A DNA stretch of 51,995 nucleotides from Cupriavidus sp. UYMMa02A (GCA_001725945.1 LRMT01000055.1:1-51995), one strand, 5' to 3'; numbered from the stretch's first letter, positions 34,622-45,146 are shown. Translations and numbers: made by a program. The notes: generated from the sequence alone by a model not told the origin.

Positions 34622-35974
34622 ATGTTTGAAAAAATTCTGATCGCGAACCGCGGTGAAATTGCCCTTCGCATCCAGCGCGCCTGCCGCGAGCTGGGCATCA
34701 AGACCGTAGTGGTGTACTCGGAGGCCGACAAGGAAGCCAAGTACGTCAAGCTGGCCGACGAAGCCGTGTGTATCGGCCCGGCCCCGTCGCCGCTGTCCTA
34801 CCTGAACATGCCGGCCATCATCTCGGCCGCCGAGGTGACCGACGCGCAGGCGATCCACCCGGGCTACGGCTTCCTGTCGGAAAACGCCGACTTTGCGGAG
34901 CGCGTGGAGAAGTCCGGCTTCGTCTTCATCGGCCCGACTGCCGAGAGCATCCGCCTGATGGGCGACAAGGTCTCGGCCAAGCAGTCCATGATCAAGGCCG
35001 GCGTGCCGTGCGTGCCGGGCTCCGACGGCGCCCTGCCCGATGATCCCGCGGAAATCGTTGCGACCGCGCGCCGCGTGGGCTACCCGGTCATCATCAAGGC
35101 CGCCGGCGGCGGTGGCGGCCGCGGCATGCGCGTGGTGCACACGGAAGCCGCGCTGATCAACGCCGTCAACATGACGCGCGAAGAAGCGGGCCGAGCGTTC
35201 GGCAACCCCGAGGTCTACATGGAGAAGTTTCTGGAGAATCCACGCCACGTGGAGATCCAGATCCTTGCCGACCAGCACAGGCAGGCCATCTGGCTCGGCG
35301 AGCGCGATTGCTCGATGCAGCGCCGTCATCAGAAGGTGATCGAGGAAGCGCCCGCACCGCACATCCCGCGCCGCCTGATCGAGCGCATCGGCGACCGTTG
35401 CGCCGAGGCCTGCCGCAAGATGGGCTACCGTGGCGCCGGCACGTTCGAATTCCTGTACGAGAACAACGAGTTCTACTTTATCGAGATGAACACGCGCGTG
35501 CAGGTCGAGCACCCGGTCACCGAGATGATCACGGGCATCGACATCGTGCAGGAACAGATCCGCATCGCGTTCGGCGAGAAGCTACGCTACCGCCAGAAGG
35601 ATGTGCAGTTCCGTGGCCATGCGATCGAGTGCCGCGTGAACGCCGAGGACCCATTCAAGTTCACGCCGTCGCCGGGCCGCATCACCGCCTGGCACATGCC
35701 CGGCGGCCCCGGTGTACGCGTCGACTCGCACGCGTATGATGGTTACTTCGTCCCGCCGAATTATGATTCGATGATCGGCAAGATCATCACCTACGGGGCC
35801 ACCCGCGAGCAGGCCATTGCCCGCATGCGGATCGCGCTGTCGGAAATGGTGGTGGACGGCATCTCGACCAACGTCCCGCTGCACCGCGAACTGATGATGG
35901 ACGCCAACTTCGTCGAAGGCGGCACCAGCATCCACTATCTCGAGCACCGCCTCGCGCAGCGCGAGAAAGCCTGA
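34622..35974 (+). CDS. accC: Biotin carboxylase subunit of acetyl-CoA carboxylase
   Basis: ATP-dependent carboxylation of the biotin on AccB, the first half of malonyl-CoA formation. The 450-residue product begins [20 protein letters not shown] and carries the ATP-grasp core: [36 protein letters not shown], and [20 protein letters not shown] with the catalytic residues. The frame is intact. It lies 198 bases after accB; that spacer has GC-rich inverted repeats such as CTGCC/GGCAG near 34450, but no gene. Confidence 0.97.
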   Translation: MFEKILIANRGEIALRIQRACRELGIKTVVVYSEADKEAKYVKLADEAVCIGPAPSPLSYLNMPAIISAAEVTDAQAIHPGYGFLSENADFAERVEKSGFVFIGPTAESIRLMGDKVSAKQSMIKAGVPCVPGSDGALPDDPAEIVATARRVGYPVIIKAAGGGGGRGMRVVHTEAALINAVNMTREEAGRAFGNPEVYMEKFLENPRHVEIQILADQHRQAIWLGERDCSMQRRHQKVIEEAPAPHIPRRLIERIGDRCAEACRKMGYRGAGTFEFLYENNEFYFIEMNTRVQVEHPVTEMITGIDIVQEQIRIAFGEKLRYRQKDVQFRGHAIECRVNAEDPFKFTPSPGRITAWHMPGGPGVRVDSHAYDGYFVPPNYDSMIGKIITYGATREQAIARMRIALSEMVVDGISTNVPLHRELMMDANFVEGGTSIHYLEHRLAQREKA

Positions 35975-36012
35975 CGCGGCAGACGCCGCACCTGCTGTAC
36001 AAAAGGAAGCCC

Positions 36013-36905
36013 GTGGCATTTCAGGAATGTGTGATCGAAGTGGCGCAGGACCAGGCCGAAGCCTGGTCCGACGCCCTGTTCGACCTTGGCGCGCTGTCGG
36101 TATCGGTGGAAGATGCCGATGCCGACACGCCGGACGAGCAGCCGCTGTTCGGCGAGCCGGGGCTGGAGCCCACGAAGCTTGCTTGGAACCGCTCGCGCGT
36201 GGTGGCGCTGTTCGGCGACGATACCGATCCGGTGCTCGTCGTCGCGGCCGCTTCGAATGCACTCGGCATCGCTCCGGTGCCGGCGTACGAACTGCGCGAA
36301 GTCGAGGACCAGGACTGGGTGCGCCTCACGCAATCGCAGTTCGAGCCGATCCGCATCGGCGAGCGCATCTGGGTCGTACCGTCGTGGCATGACGCGCCCG
36401 AGCCCGATGCCGTGGTGCTGGAACTCGACCCGGGCCTGGCCTTCGGCACCGGCAGCCATCCGACCACGCGGCTTTGCATGCAGTGGCTCGAGCAGAACCT
36501 GAGGCCGGCGAAACCGTGCTCGACTACGGCTGCGGTTCCGGCATCCTCGCCATCGTCGCGAAGAAGCTGGGCGCCGGCGATACGCTCGGCATCGACATCG
36601 ATCCGAATGCCGTGGAAGCGTCGCGCTACAACGCCGAGCGCAACCAGGTCCAGGCTGACTTCGCGTTGCCGGAGTCTGTATCGGAAGCAACCTACGACCT
36701 CGTCGTCGCCAACATCCTGTCCAACCCGCTCAAGGTGATGGCTGCCATGCTGAGCGCCCGCGTGCGCCCTGGCGGACGCCTCGTGCTGTCTGGTGTGCTC
36801 GAACGCCAGGCCGAGGAAGTCGCCGCCGCCTATGCTGCCTGGCTGCCGCTGACGGTGTGGCGCAGCGAGGAAGGCTGGGTCTGCCTGCACGGCACGCGTC
36901 CCTGA
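36013..36905 (+). CDS. prmA: Ribosomal protein L11 methyltransferase (frameshifted)
   Basis: Trimethylates ribosomal protein L11 with S-adenosylmethionine. The substrate-recognition N-terminus is followed by [20 protein letters not shown] and, in the next frame, by the cofactor motif [19 protein letters not shown] and NPLKVMA. One base missing near 36500 explains the shift; corrected, 297 residues. The start is GTG at 36013. accC-prmA is a common neighbourhood. Confidence 0.94.
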
Positions 36906-36914
36906 GTTGCGACG

Positions 36915-38590
36915 ATGGCCGCCGCCAAGCTCGTCACACGCTGCCCGGCCTGCCGTACCGCCTTTCGGCTGGTTGCCGACCAGTTGCGGCTGCGTCAGGG
37001 GCTGGTGCGTTGCGGACACTGCGAAACCGTCTTCGATGCGCGTGAGCACCTGATCGAAGTGCCGCGCCGGGGGCCTCGCCCTCATCGCCCCGGACGCCAT
37101 CCTCGCAACAGGTGCACCAACCTGCGCCGGCTGCGACCACGCCCGCAGCCAAACCGGAAACCACGCCAGCGCCGTCCGCCACTCACTTCGACCCGGGCTA
37201 CGACCCCGGCTACGACGTGCCCGCGCTCGACTCGCCGACCATGATGATGGCGCCTGCCGAGGACGAGGAAACGCCCGCCGACGAGATGGAGGAGCCGGCC
37301 GGATTCGACACCGCGCCCTCCCCAGCCGAACCAGCCCCCGTCGACGCCGACATTGAGCAGCCCGCGCCGCCAGAAGCCCTGCCGGAAACGGCTGTCGAGT
37401 CCGATACCGTCAACGCGGCACAGATCCCTGACGAAAAAGCTGAGACGCAAGCAGGGCCAGACGAGGATTCCCTGGCCGAGCCTGCGCTAGCGAACCAGGC
37501 CGATGCCGGGCCTGTCGCGGCCGCCAATGGCAAACATCATGACGGGCAGGGTGAGCAAGGGTCATCCGCGGCCATCCTGGCCGGGCAAGATCCATGGCCG
37601 CAGCTGGATCGGTCCGTGCTCGAAGATCCCGAGCCATCCCGGCCTGTGCCCGGCCCGGCAGAAGCCGAGCCGCCGGAAGAGCGGCATGATGAGCCTGCCG
37701 GCGAACCGGCCAGCGAGACCGCCGCCGAGCCCGTGCTGCGCAGCGCCAGCGAATTCCTGCGCACCCAGACCAGCGACAGCACCGAAGCACCGGTCAGCGT
37801 GGCGAATGCACCGGTGCAGGCATCGGCCCCGTCAACGCCACGTGACCCCGGCCATGACTCTGGCCACGACCACGACCGCGATCACGCCCACGGTCATGAT
37901 TACGGCCCCAACTACGGTCCCACCTACGGCGCCAGCACTGGCGACGCCTTCAGCGCCACCGCCGGTGCCATTGCGCGCGAGAATGCCACGCGGCGCTGGA
38001 CGCGGCAGGAGCCGCAGATGGGTCCGGCGTTCGCACCCGACTTCCTGCGCCAGACCCGCGAGCGCGAACGCGAACGCGCGCGCCAGACCCCTGCCACCCC
38101 GGCGCCGCCGCGCTTTCGCTTCGGCTGGCATATCGCTGCCACCGTGCTGGCGGTTGGGGTGCTCTTGCAGGGGCTGTACCTGATGCGCGGGCAGCTCGCG
38201 GGCCACTTTCCGGTCCTGCGTCCCGCGCTCGAGGCCGCGTGCGCGCCGCTTGGCTGCGACGTGCCGCCATGGCGCGACATCGACGCGCTGCGCATCGATA
38301 CCTCGCAGTTGCAGAAGCAGGAAGAAGGCAGCGATACCTACCTGCTCGCCGTCACGCTGCGCAACCAGGGCCGTGCCACCACGGCCTTGCCGGCGATCGA
38401 ACTGGTCATGACCGACCTGCAGGACCAGTTACTGCTGCGGCGTGTGCTGGAGCCAGCCGAATATCTCGAGCCGGCCCAGAAGCCCTTTGCCGCGCAAGGG
38501 CTTCGCGCGGGCATGGAGCTGCCGGTTCGGGTACGATTCCGGACTCAGCAGGCGGCGGCGAACTATCGCGTGCTGATTTTCTATCCATAA
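36915..38590 (+). CDS. Zinc-ribbon/DUF3426 membrane protein (frameshifted)
   Basis: The N-terminus is a MJ0042-type zinc ribbon (CPACRTAFRLVADQLRLRQG, then CGHCETVF: two CxxC pairs). A long acidic, Pro/Ala/Glu-rich linker follows, holding a His/Asp/Tyr-rich tract (GHDSGHDHDRDHAHGHDYG). Then come a membrane helix (HIAATVLAVGVLLQGLYLM) and a C-terminal DUF3426 domain that faces the periplasm. One G lost from a G-run near 37068 joins the two frames; corrected, 558 residues. The family is common in betaproteobacteria, and its function is unknown. It starts 9 bases after prmA. Confidence 0.88.
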
Positions 38591-38741
38591 GGCCTGTTCA
38601 CGCACAAAACGAAAACACGCTCGCGTGCTTTTCAGTTCAGACGTGAACGGCCTCCTGGATTCCGCAGGCCTGCGGTCAGGGACCGAATCGAGTCCGGCCG
38701 CAAGCTGCGCCCCCCGAAGATCCTGAAACGAAGGAGCAGAG

Positions 38742-39240
38742 ATGAGCAACGTGACCCTCGGCGGCAACGCCATCGAAGTGGCAGGCAAATTCCCGCAACC
38801 CGGCGACAAGGCGCCGACTTCAAGCTGGTCGGCAAGGACCTGAAGGACGTGACGCTGGCCGACTTCGCCGGCAAGCGCAAAGTGCTGAATATCGTACCGA
38901 GCCTGGATACCCCGGTGTGCCAGCGTCGACGCGCAAGTTCAACGAGGCCGCCAGCGGCCTGGCCAACACCGTGGTGCTGACCGTCTCGGCCGACTTGCCG
39001 TTCGCCATGGGCCGCTTCTGCACCGCTGAAGGCCTGGCCAATGTGGTGACGCTGTCGACGATGCGCGGCGCCGAGTTCAAGGGCAACTACGGCGTCGACA
39101 TCAAGAGCGGCCCGCTGGCCGGCGTGACCGCGCGTGCCGTGGTGGTGCTCGACGAGAACAACGTCGTCAAGTACAGCCAGCTCGTGCCCGAGATCAAGAC
39201 CGAGCCCGACTACGACGCCGCGCTGGCCGCACTGAAGTAA
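38742..39240 (+). CDS. tpx: Thiol peroxidase, Tpx type (frameshifted)
   Basis: Thioredoxin-dependent peroxidase that removes hydrogen and alkyl peroxides. Reading across frames gives [32 protein letters not shown] with the peroxidatic Cys60, and [12 protein letters not shown] with the resolving Cys94. Two missing bases (near 38814 and 38928) are inferred; corrected, the product has 166 residues, normal for Tpx. AAGGAG precedes the ATG. The next gene is the PfkB kinase. Confidence 0.94.
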
Positions 39241-39358
39241 GCTGCACCGGCATCTCGCACCGGCCGCCCGCATTCCCGGGGCGCCGCTTCTGTTTTCCGA
39301 AACCCTTCGGGCCTTGTGCATGAATGCGGCCCGACCACCCCAAGTACCTGGAGAGAGC

Positions 39359-40306
39359 ATGGCCAGCCTGATCTGCGGCTCCGTCGCCTACGACACCATC
39401 ATGACGTTCGACGGACGCTTCCGCGAACACATCCTGCCGGACCAGATCCATATGCTGAACGTCTCGTTCCTGGTGCCGGGCATGCGGCGCGAGTACGGCG
39501 GCTGCGCCGGCAACATCGCCTACACGCTCAAGATGCTCGGCGGCGAGCCCGTGGTCATGGCCACGGTGGGCACGGACGCCGAACCCTACCTGCAGTACCT
39601 GCGCGGCCTGAACATCGACATCACGCATATCCGCGTGCTGCCCGAAACCTTCACGGCGCAGGCCATGATCACCACCGACCTGGACAACAACCAGATCACC
39701 GCGTTCCACCCTGGCGCAATGAGCCAGTCGCAGCTCTCCAACGTGAAGGACGCGCTGGGCGGCAGCCAGCCGCCGAAGCTCGGCATCGTCGCGCCGGACA
39801 GCCGCGAAGGCATGCTGCACCACGCGCGCCAGTTCGCCGAAGCCGGCATTCCTTTCATCTTTGATCTTGGACAGGCCATGCCGCTGTTCAACGGCGAAGA
39901 CCTGCGCGAGTTCGTTGAACTCGCCAGCTACGTGACAGTCAATGACTACGAAGCGCAGGTTCTGCTGTCCCGCACCGCCTGGACCAGCGCCGAGGTTGCC
40001 GCCAAGGTTCGTGCCTTCATCGTCACGCACGGCGAGCGCGGCGCCAGCATCTTTGCCGATGGTCAGCAGTACGCGATCCCGGCCGTTCCGGCCGAGCGCA
40101 TTGTGGATCCGACGGGCTGTGGCGACGCCTTCCGCGGCGGCCTCCTGTTCGGCATTGAAAGCGGGTTAGACTGGGAAACCACCGGCCGACTGGCATCGCT
40201 GATGGGATCGATCAAGATCGCACAGCAGGGTCCGCAGAACCACTGGCTGCCGCTCGACGAAATCGGTAACCGTTTCCAGTCTGCATTCGGCTACCGCTAC
40301 GCCTGA
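39359..40306 (+). CDS. PfkB-family carbohydrate/adenosine kinase
   Basis: The 315-residue product starts MASLICGSVAYDTIMTFDGR, has the sugar-site segment GGCAGNIAYTLKMLGG, and ends with the anion-hole and catalytic-base motif DPTGCGDAFRGGLLFG. The ribokinase-like family includes adenosine kinases with this N-terminus, so adenosine is a reasonable substrate guess, unproven. GGAGAG lies before the chosen ATG at 39359. The frame is intact. Confidence 0.88.
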   Translation: MASLICGSVAYDTIMTFDGRFREHILPDQIHMLNVSFLVPGMRREYGGCAGNIAYTLKMLGGEPVVMATVGTDAEPYLQYLRGLNIDITHIRVLPETFTAQAMITTDLDNNQITAFHPGAMSQSQLSNVKDALGGSQPPKLGIVAPDSREGMLHHARQFAEAGIPFIFDLGQAMPLFNGEDLREFVELASYVTVNDYEAQVLLSRTAWTSAEVAAKVRAFIVTHGERGASIFADGQQYAIPAVPAERIVDPTGCGDAFRGGLLFGIESGLDWETTGRLASLMGSIKIAQQGPQNHWLPLDEIGNRFQSAFGYRYA

Positions 40307-40343
40307 CCTGCGGCCGGGGCGTGGCACATTGACGGGAAGTGAT

Positions 40344-40808
40344 ATGGACAACAAGCTTCGAACCGGTGTCGTCACCGTGCTCGCCGTGACTGCACTGGTC
40401 GGCGGCTGCGCCACTGAATCGAACTCCAACAGCGTCTACTCGACCGGCCAGGCGCAACGCGAACAGACCGTGCGCTATGGCGTGGTCGAGGGCGTGCGCG
40501 ACGTGATGATCCGCAGCCAGACCGGTGCCGGCACCCTCGCCGGCGGCGCGATCGGCGGCGTGGCCGCAGGCAGCCTGATCGGCAGCGGCAACGGCTCGGT
40601 GGCGGCCGGCATCCTCGGCGCGGTGCTCGGCGGCATTGCCGGCAGCGCGACCGAGAACAAGGTCAACCAGCGGCGCGCACTCGAGATCACCGTGCGGCTC
40701 GAGAACGGCGAGATGCGCGCGATCACGCAGGAAGCCGACGAGCTGTTCCGGCCCGGCGAGCGGGTCCGATTGCTTACCTCGGGTGGCGTCACGCGGGTCA
40801 CGCACTGA
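40344..40808 (+). CDS. Glycine-zipper outer membrane lipoprotein (SlyB/PcpY-like)
   Basis: The 154-residue product has a signal peptide and a lipobox (ALVGGC), then a glycine zipper of two short helices (GTLAGGAIGGVAAGSLIG and SVAAGILGAVLGGIAG). A small C-terminal domain follows (ITVRLENGEMRAITQEAD). This is the SlyB-type architecture of outer-membrane lipoproteins that respond to envelope stress or Mg2+. GGGAAG lies before the ATG. The frame is intact. Confidence 0.87.
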   Translation: MDNKLRTGVVTVLAVTALVGGCATESNSNSVYSTGQAQREQTVRYGVVEGVRDVMIRSQTGAGTLAGGAIGGVAAGSLIGSGNGSVAAGILGAVLGGIAGSATENKVNQRRALEITVRLENGEMRAITQEADELFRPGERVRLLTSGGVTRVTH

Positions 40809-40835
40809 GCCTGCCGCGTCCTGGTTTGCCGAAGG

Positions 40836-40869
40836 CGCCGCGTCCGAAAGGATGCGGCGTTTCTTTTGC
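40836..40869 (+). terminator. Intrinsic terminator after the glycine-zipper gene
   Basis: CGCCGCGTCC and GGATGCGGCG pair around a GAAA loop and are followed by TTTCTTTT. Confidence 0.8.
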
Positions 40870-40930
40870 ATCAGCCGCCTGGACAGCCTGCGGCAGCGGC
40901 CCTGCAAGCCGCGTCTACGCCGGCAAACCC

Positions 40931-40968
40931 AAAAGAAAAACCCGCCGGGCAAGAGCCATCGGCGGGTT
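40931..40968 (-). terminator. Intrinsic terminator of the H1-like gene
   Basis: Read on the minus strand, AACCCGCCG and CGGCGGGTT flank a 12-base loop and are followed by a T-rich tract. It lies about 115 bases beyond the H1-like stop codon. Confidence 0.75.
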
Positions 40969-41082
40969 GGCAAGACTGGTGTCTTGCAGACCGGATACGG
41001 CGTATCCGGCCACTATGGCACGCTGTACGTGCCCGGGTGACCCCTTGCGGTAGTCGTAGTCCCCATTCTGCCGAGCGAGGGC

Positions 41083-41505
41083 TTACGGACGGTTGCCCGT
41101 CGGGAACGGCCATGCGGCGGCCGGGTTCAGCGCGGTCTTGGCAGCGGAAGCAGGAGCAACGGCAGGCGCGGCGGCAGCGGCAGCCGCAGGGGCAGCCTTG
41201 GCCTTCTTCGCAGCCGGCTTCTTGGCGGCAGCCTTCTTTGCAGCGGGCTTCTTGGCAGCCGCCTTCTTGGCAGCAGCCTTCTTGGCCGGTGCTGCCTTCT
41301 TGGCGGCGGCCTTCTTCACTGCAGCCTTCTTGGCCGGTGCTGCCTTCTTGGCGGCAACCTTCTTCACGGCAGCCTTCTTGGCAGCCGGTGCCGCCTTCTT
41401 GGCGGCTACCTTCTTCACAGCGGCTTTCTTGGCCGGTGCAGCCTTCTTGGCTGCCGGCTTGGCGGCCTTCTTGGCCGCCGGCTTCTTCTTCGCAGTCGTT
41501 GCCAT
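41083..41505 (-). CDS. Histone H1-like Lys/Ala-rich DNA-binding protein
   Basis: The 140-residue product is built from degenerate repeats of the AAKKAAPAKKAAVKK type (residues 1-105), then a short Ala/Pro tail. It resembles the C-terminal domain of histone H1, like BpH1 of Bordetella and the HctB proteins of Chlamydia, and probably binds and compacts DNA through its lysines. The ATG at 41505 is chosen because AAGGAG lies eight bases upstream. Such repeats change length easily. Transcription probably starts far upstream (see 42059-42087). Confidence 0.88.
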   Translation of the reverse strand: MATTAKKKPAAKKAAKPAAKKAAPAKKAAVKKVAAKKAAPAAKKAAVKKVAAKKAAPAKKAAVKKAAAKKAAPAKKAAAKKAAAKKPAAKKAAAKKPAAKKAKAAPAAAAAAAPAVAPASAAKTALNPAAAWPFPTGNRP

Positions 41506-42052
41506 GGATAACTCCTTCACTAGAGAGTGAATATCGAATGACCTAAGTTGGCGACCCGACCGACCCGAGGCGCAGCGTTCTGCCGCTACCCCAGTCGAGC
41601 GAGCGATTCATCGGCGCACGGCACTACCTCCACCGCACGCTAATGAATTCGGTAGCAGGGCCGTCGCCCACGGCGACGCACTGGCGGCAAGGCGGACCCG
41701 CAAGCGGGTTCCGGGCACTTGCCGCGCCCCGGAATATTCGATCAGCCCACGCCGCCCGTCGAGTCGGCGCGCAGCCAGCAATGAGGAGATATCGGACGGC
41801 TTGTCTGCGGTGCGGGCATGGCCTCGCGCACGGCAGACGGCATTCATCTTGAGGTAGCCGGCCCATCCCGTCAGTGGGCCAGAGGAGACTGCACGCGTTT
41901 TAAGAAGCCTGTTCGGCCTGGTCTGCGTCAAAGTTCTCGTGCTCCTCGGCTACCCGCATCACTGTGTCACTGCATCGAAGCGCGCGTCGCGCTCGTCGTT
42001 CAATCTTGCTTCTTGCTTCCTGCTTCGCTGCAATGAAGTGGGACTCTTGTCA
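41506..42052 (-). other. Long hairpin-rich leader of the H1-like gene
   Basis: No convincing gene lies in these 547 bases. Four hairpins stand out: 41803-41838 (stem of 6 + 5 bp around a G-G mismatch), 41860-41880, 41696-41709 and 41663-41677. A 107-codon minus-strand frame (41608-41931) and a 19-codon frame beginning ATG at 41959 are open but lack support. It may be a structured 5' leader or contain a separate small RNA. Confidence 0.45.
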
Positions 42053-42058
42053 AGGCGA

Positions 42059-42087
42059 ATCATAATTCGTTTGCACGATGATGTTAA
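42059..42087 (-). promoter_or_regulatory. Strong sigma70-like promoter reading toward the H1-like gene
   Basis: On the minus strand TTAACA (42087-42082) and TATGAT (42064-42059) are exactly 17 bases apart. An A/T-rich tract with runs of A lies just upstream (42088-42110), resembling an UP element. The expected start is near 42052. Confidence 0.65.
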
Positions 42088-43056
42088 GAAAAAAGTGCAA
42101 AAAAAACTTGCGTGCTCGCGCGAGTCGATCTAGTTCACGCGCACAGCCTCGTGAAGACTTCGCCAACACCATCGCGCAACGACCTCCGCATGCATCGGCA
42201 CTCGACCTGATCGGCGACGCGAGCGCGCGTCCCGACGCACGCGATCGTACGCTCTCCTACGCTGCGTGACACACACCCAAAGTCACGCATGCAGGCATCG
42301 CAAAGACGCCGCGGCTCGGCGCGAGAACGCTTGCGCAACGATCATCGCGATGACCGGAAACCCGCATGGATAAAGGCTCTCGGGGAGATGAAGCGGAGCG
42401 TGTCAATGCGCGCCACGATGCGCGCGTGCGCACGCTTGCAACCCGTCGCGCTGCCAGCGCGGCCGCTGCATCGTCACCCGATGCGACGCGCACCGCGCGC
42501 GATCGTTCACGGTCGCTGACAACGCGCGCGATGGTCTCGCGCATCGATGTCTTCGACGGCTCGCGAGAGTGATGCGCCAACGCAACGGTTTGCATCGACG
42601 CAACAACCTCACGCGCTTCGAAGCGTTGCGATCCAGCAATGCTTTCGCAAGAAACTCATGAGGCGATGCTCGAAGGCAACGATCGGCATGCGTATCCGCG
42701 ACCTTCAACCGATGACGATGTTCCTGGCATTCGCCGCTCCGCCAGACGCGCTCATGCTGTCGGCGGGACGCCGACAAAACAGCGCGATGCGGGCCACCTA
42801 GAGGAATGCTTCAGCCAGGCGCGCGAAGCGCTTTGCTGCGACACAAAATCCCGCAAACGGCGCGTACATGCGGCTTTCCGAGAAGCGTGCCGCAACGCTC
42901 GGGTCGGCCGCGCGTCGGGACGCCGATTGCGGAGCGCCAACTGCGCCAGTAGATTGGCGAGCACGCCGGACGCCGCCGAACTGTGCGACAGGCCACAGTG
43001 GCGTGGCTGCCGGCATCTGTGCCACCCGTCACCACCATCACCCGAGAGGAGACTTC
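42088..43056. other. Gene-poor region with unusual composition
   Basis: About 970 bases with no recognisable gene on either strand; open frames here encode only Arg/Ala/Ser-rich text with no family features. The left 600 bases are rich in CG/GATC/GCATCG-type words. A GAGAGGAG ribosome binding site for the DUF2147 gene lies at the right end. Confidence 0.55.
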
Positions 43057-43529
43057 ATGCGCAATCACCCCGACGCCACCACCACGCGCACGCTGCTGCG
43101 CGCCGGCATGTTCGCAGCCGTCATGCTGGCGAGCGCTTCGGCACTCGCCCAGGCGACACCGAGCGGCAACTGGAAGACCATCGACGACACCACCGGCAAG
43201 CCGCGTGGCCTGGTCGAGATCACCGAGAAGAACGGCGTCTACAGCGGGCGCTGGTGAAGACCTTCGTCGAGGGCGATGGCAAACCCAAGGTATGCGACAA
43301 ATGCACCGACGCGCGCAAGGACCAGCCGATCATCGGCATGACCATCCTGTCCGGCCTGCGCAAGACCGGCGACAACGAATGGAGCGGCGGCGAGATCCTG
43401 GACCCCGAGAACGGCAAGGTCTACAAGAGCAAAATGTCGCTGGCCGACGACGGCAACAAGCTCAACGTACGTGGCTTCATCGGCGTCAGCCTGCTCGGCC
43501 GCACGCAGACCTGGGAGCGCGAGCACTGA
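43057..43529 (+). CDS. Secreted DUF2147 protein (frameshifted)
   Basis: The start MRNHPDATTTRTLL leads into a signal peptide (AAVMLASASALAQA). The DUF2147 core follows: GNWKTIDDTTGKPRGLVEIT, then KPKVCDKCTDARKDQP, IIGMTILSGLRK and GGEILDPENGKVYKSKM. One missing base near 43248 breaks the frame; corrected, 157 residues. These small exported proteins have unknown function. A GAGAGGAG ribosome binding site precedes the ATG. Confidence 0.88.
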
Positions 43530-43773
43530 GGGCGCGCGAGGGTTTCTACGCATCACCTGAGTGCATTGTCGGCGGCTCCCGGTCACGGCACGCGCTGCGC
43601 GATACGGCAGCCTGCGCGAAGCACCATGCGGCGCACCGCGCAGCGCACCGCATGACTCCCGTTAAGCGGATTGACAGCGAGTCCCGGTAACATCATCCGG
43701 CATCCGTGGCGCAGGCAAGCGCCGTCGCGCCACGGATCGATCCAGAACGTTACAAGTCCAGCCGGAGACAACC

Positions 43774-44789
43774 ATGCGAAAGATCACCGCCAGCCGCGCG
43801 CTGGCCCTTGCCCTGCCTTCCGTTACCGCGATGACTGTGACGACCGCGGCCGCCGCGCTCACCTCTGCAGCCCTGCCCTCGCAAGTCCACGCCGCCGATG
43901 CGTGGCCCAACCACGTCATCAAGTTCGTGGTGCCGTTCACCGCAGGCGGCGCCAATGACCTCGTCGCACGCGCGGCGGCCGACGCCGTGAGCAAGCGCCT
44001 GGGCCAGGCCGTCGTGATCGAGAACCGTCCCGGCGCGGGCGGTGTGGTCGGTGCCGACTATGTGGCCAAGAGCAAACCCGACGGCTACACCTTTCTCGTC
44101 GCGCCGTCGGCACGGTGACAAACAGCCTGATCCGCACGAAGATGCCCTACACGCCGGAGGACCTCATCCCGGTGTCGCTGATTGCGGTAAGCCCGTCGGT
44201 GATCGTGGCATCGCCGTCGCTGCCCGTGAACAACCTCAAGGAGCTGATCGAGTATTCGAAGAAGCAGAGCGGCGGCGTGAACTTCGCCACGGCCGGCAGC
44301 GGCAGCACGCCGCACTTCGTCGAGGAGATGCTCAAGGAGAAAGGCGCGTCGCTGACACCGGTGCCGTACAAGAGCGGTTCGGAGAGCATCACCGCCGTGA
44401 TGGGCGGCCAGGTTGCCGCGACCTCCGAAGCGAGCGTGGTGGTGCTGCCGCATATCAAGGCCGGCAAGCTCAAGGCGCTCGGCGCAACGTGGGACAAGCG
44501 CATGAGCGCCGCGCCGAACATCTCCACCACGGCCGACCAGGGCATGCCTGAAGTCCGCATCGGACACTGGGCCGGCATCTTCGCGCCCAAGGGTACGGAC
44601 CCCGCCATCCTGAAAAAGCTGAACGCGGAAATGACCGCCGCCATGCAGACGCAGGAAACGCGCGAGCGGCTGCTGCCCAACGGCATCGAACCCGCCGGCG
44701 GCTCGCAGGAGAGCTTCGTCGCGTTCATCAAGTCGGAACGCGAACGGCTCGGGCGCATTGCAAAGAACGCCAATATGAGCGCCGACTGA
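43774..44789 (+). CDS. Bug-family solute-binding protein (TctC type, frameshifted)
   Basis: Periplasmic binding protein of the tripartite tricarboxylate transporter class, greatly expanded in Bordetella, Cupriavidus and relatives. A signal peptide (to about residue 41) is followed by VIKFVVPFTAGGANDLVARA, IENRPGAGGVVGADYVAKS and GSTPHFVEEML, all Bug hallmarks. One missing base near 44110 splits it; corrected, 338 residues. No tctA or tctB genes are beside it, as is usual for orphan Bug proteins. Ligand unknown. Confidence 0.91.
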
Positions 44790-44839
44790 GAAATATTTTC
44801 AGCCTGACTTTCCAGTCATTTAGCCAAATGTATTGAACG

Positions 44840-44866
44840 GCCCTTCTCTGGAAGGGCGTTTGTCTT
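44840..44866 (+). terminator. Terminator after the Bug gene
   Basis: GCCCTTC and GAAGGGC pair around TCTG and are followed by GTTTGTCTT, about 50 bases beyond the stop. From here to 45007 the sequence is A/T-richer but holds no gene. Confidence 0.65.
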
Positions 44867-45007
44867 CCGCATCACCTTCCCTGGCGAGCATCCGGCCTCG
44901 GCCGGGGAGAGTTTATGTGGCTTTCATCACTATTTTCGGGCTTTTTGTTTCTCACTAAGGACATTGATCCAGGGTGATTCTTGTCTGTGTCCTGCCTGCA
45001 ACGCGAA

Positions 45008-45036
45008 TTGCAACGCAAATCATTCGCATTTATATT
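45008..45036 (+). promoter_or_regulatory. Receptor promoter with Fur-box-like site
   Basis: TTGCAA and TATATT are 17 bases apart. The spacer holds a partial Fur box (45014-45028), which matches about 9 of 14 positions of the 7-1-7 consensus on the minus strand. Iron repression of the receptor-piuC pair is the natural reading. Confidence 0.6.
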
Positions 45037-45146
45037 CGGCCGGCCCAAATCGTCACCCCCCATGACCGCGCCGCCGATTCCCATGCATTCGCACTGGCGG
45101 CGCGCCGGACCAGCCCGATAACGGGGGCGACCGAGAGACAAATGCC

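Noticed and set aside
41093..41530. A hydrophobic Ala/Phe-rich frame opposite the H1-like gene
   Set aside because: It is the complement of Lys/Ala codons; the Lys-rich strand has a good ribosome binding site and a known family pattern.
41608..41931. A 107-codon minus-strand frame in the H1-like leader
   Set aside because: No ribosome binding site, a non-ATG start and no recognisable family; kept only as a note in the leader entry.
41506..42052. Possible tmRNA (including a permuted form) or RNase P RNA
   Set aside because: I found no T-arm sequence, proteolysis-tag frame or conserved RNase P core in either strand.
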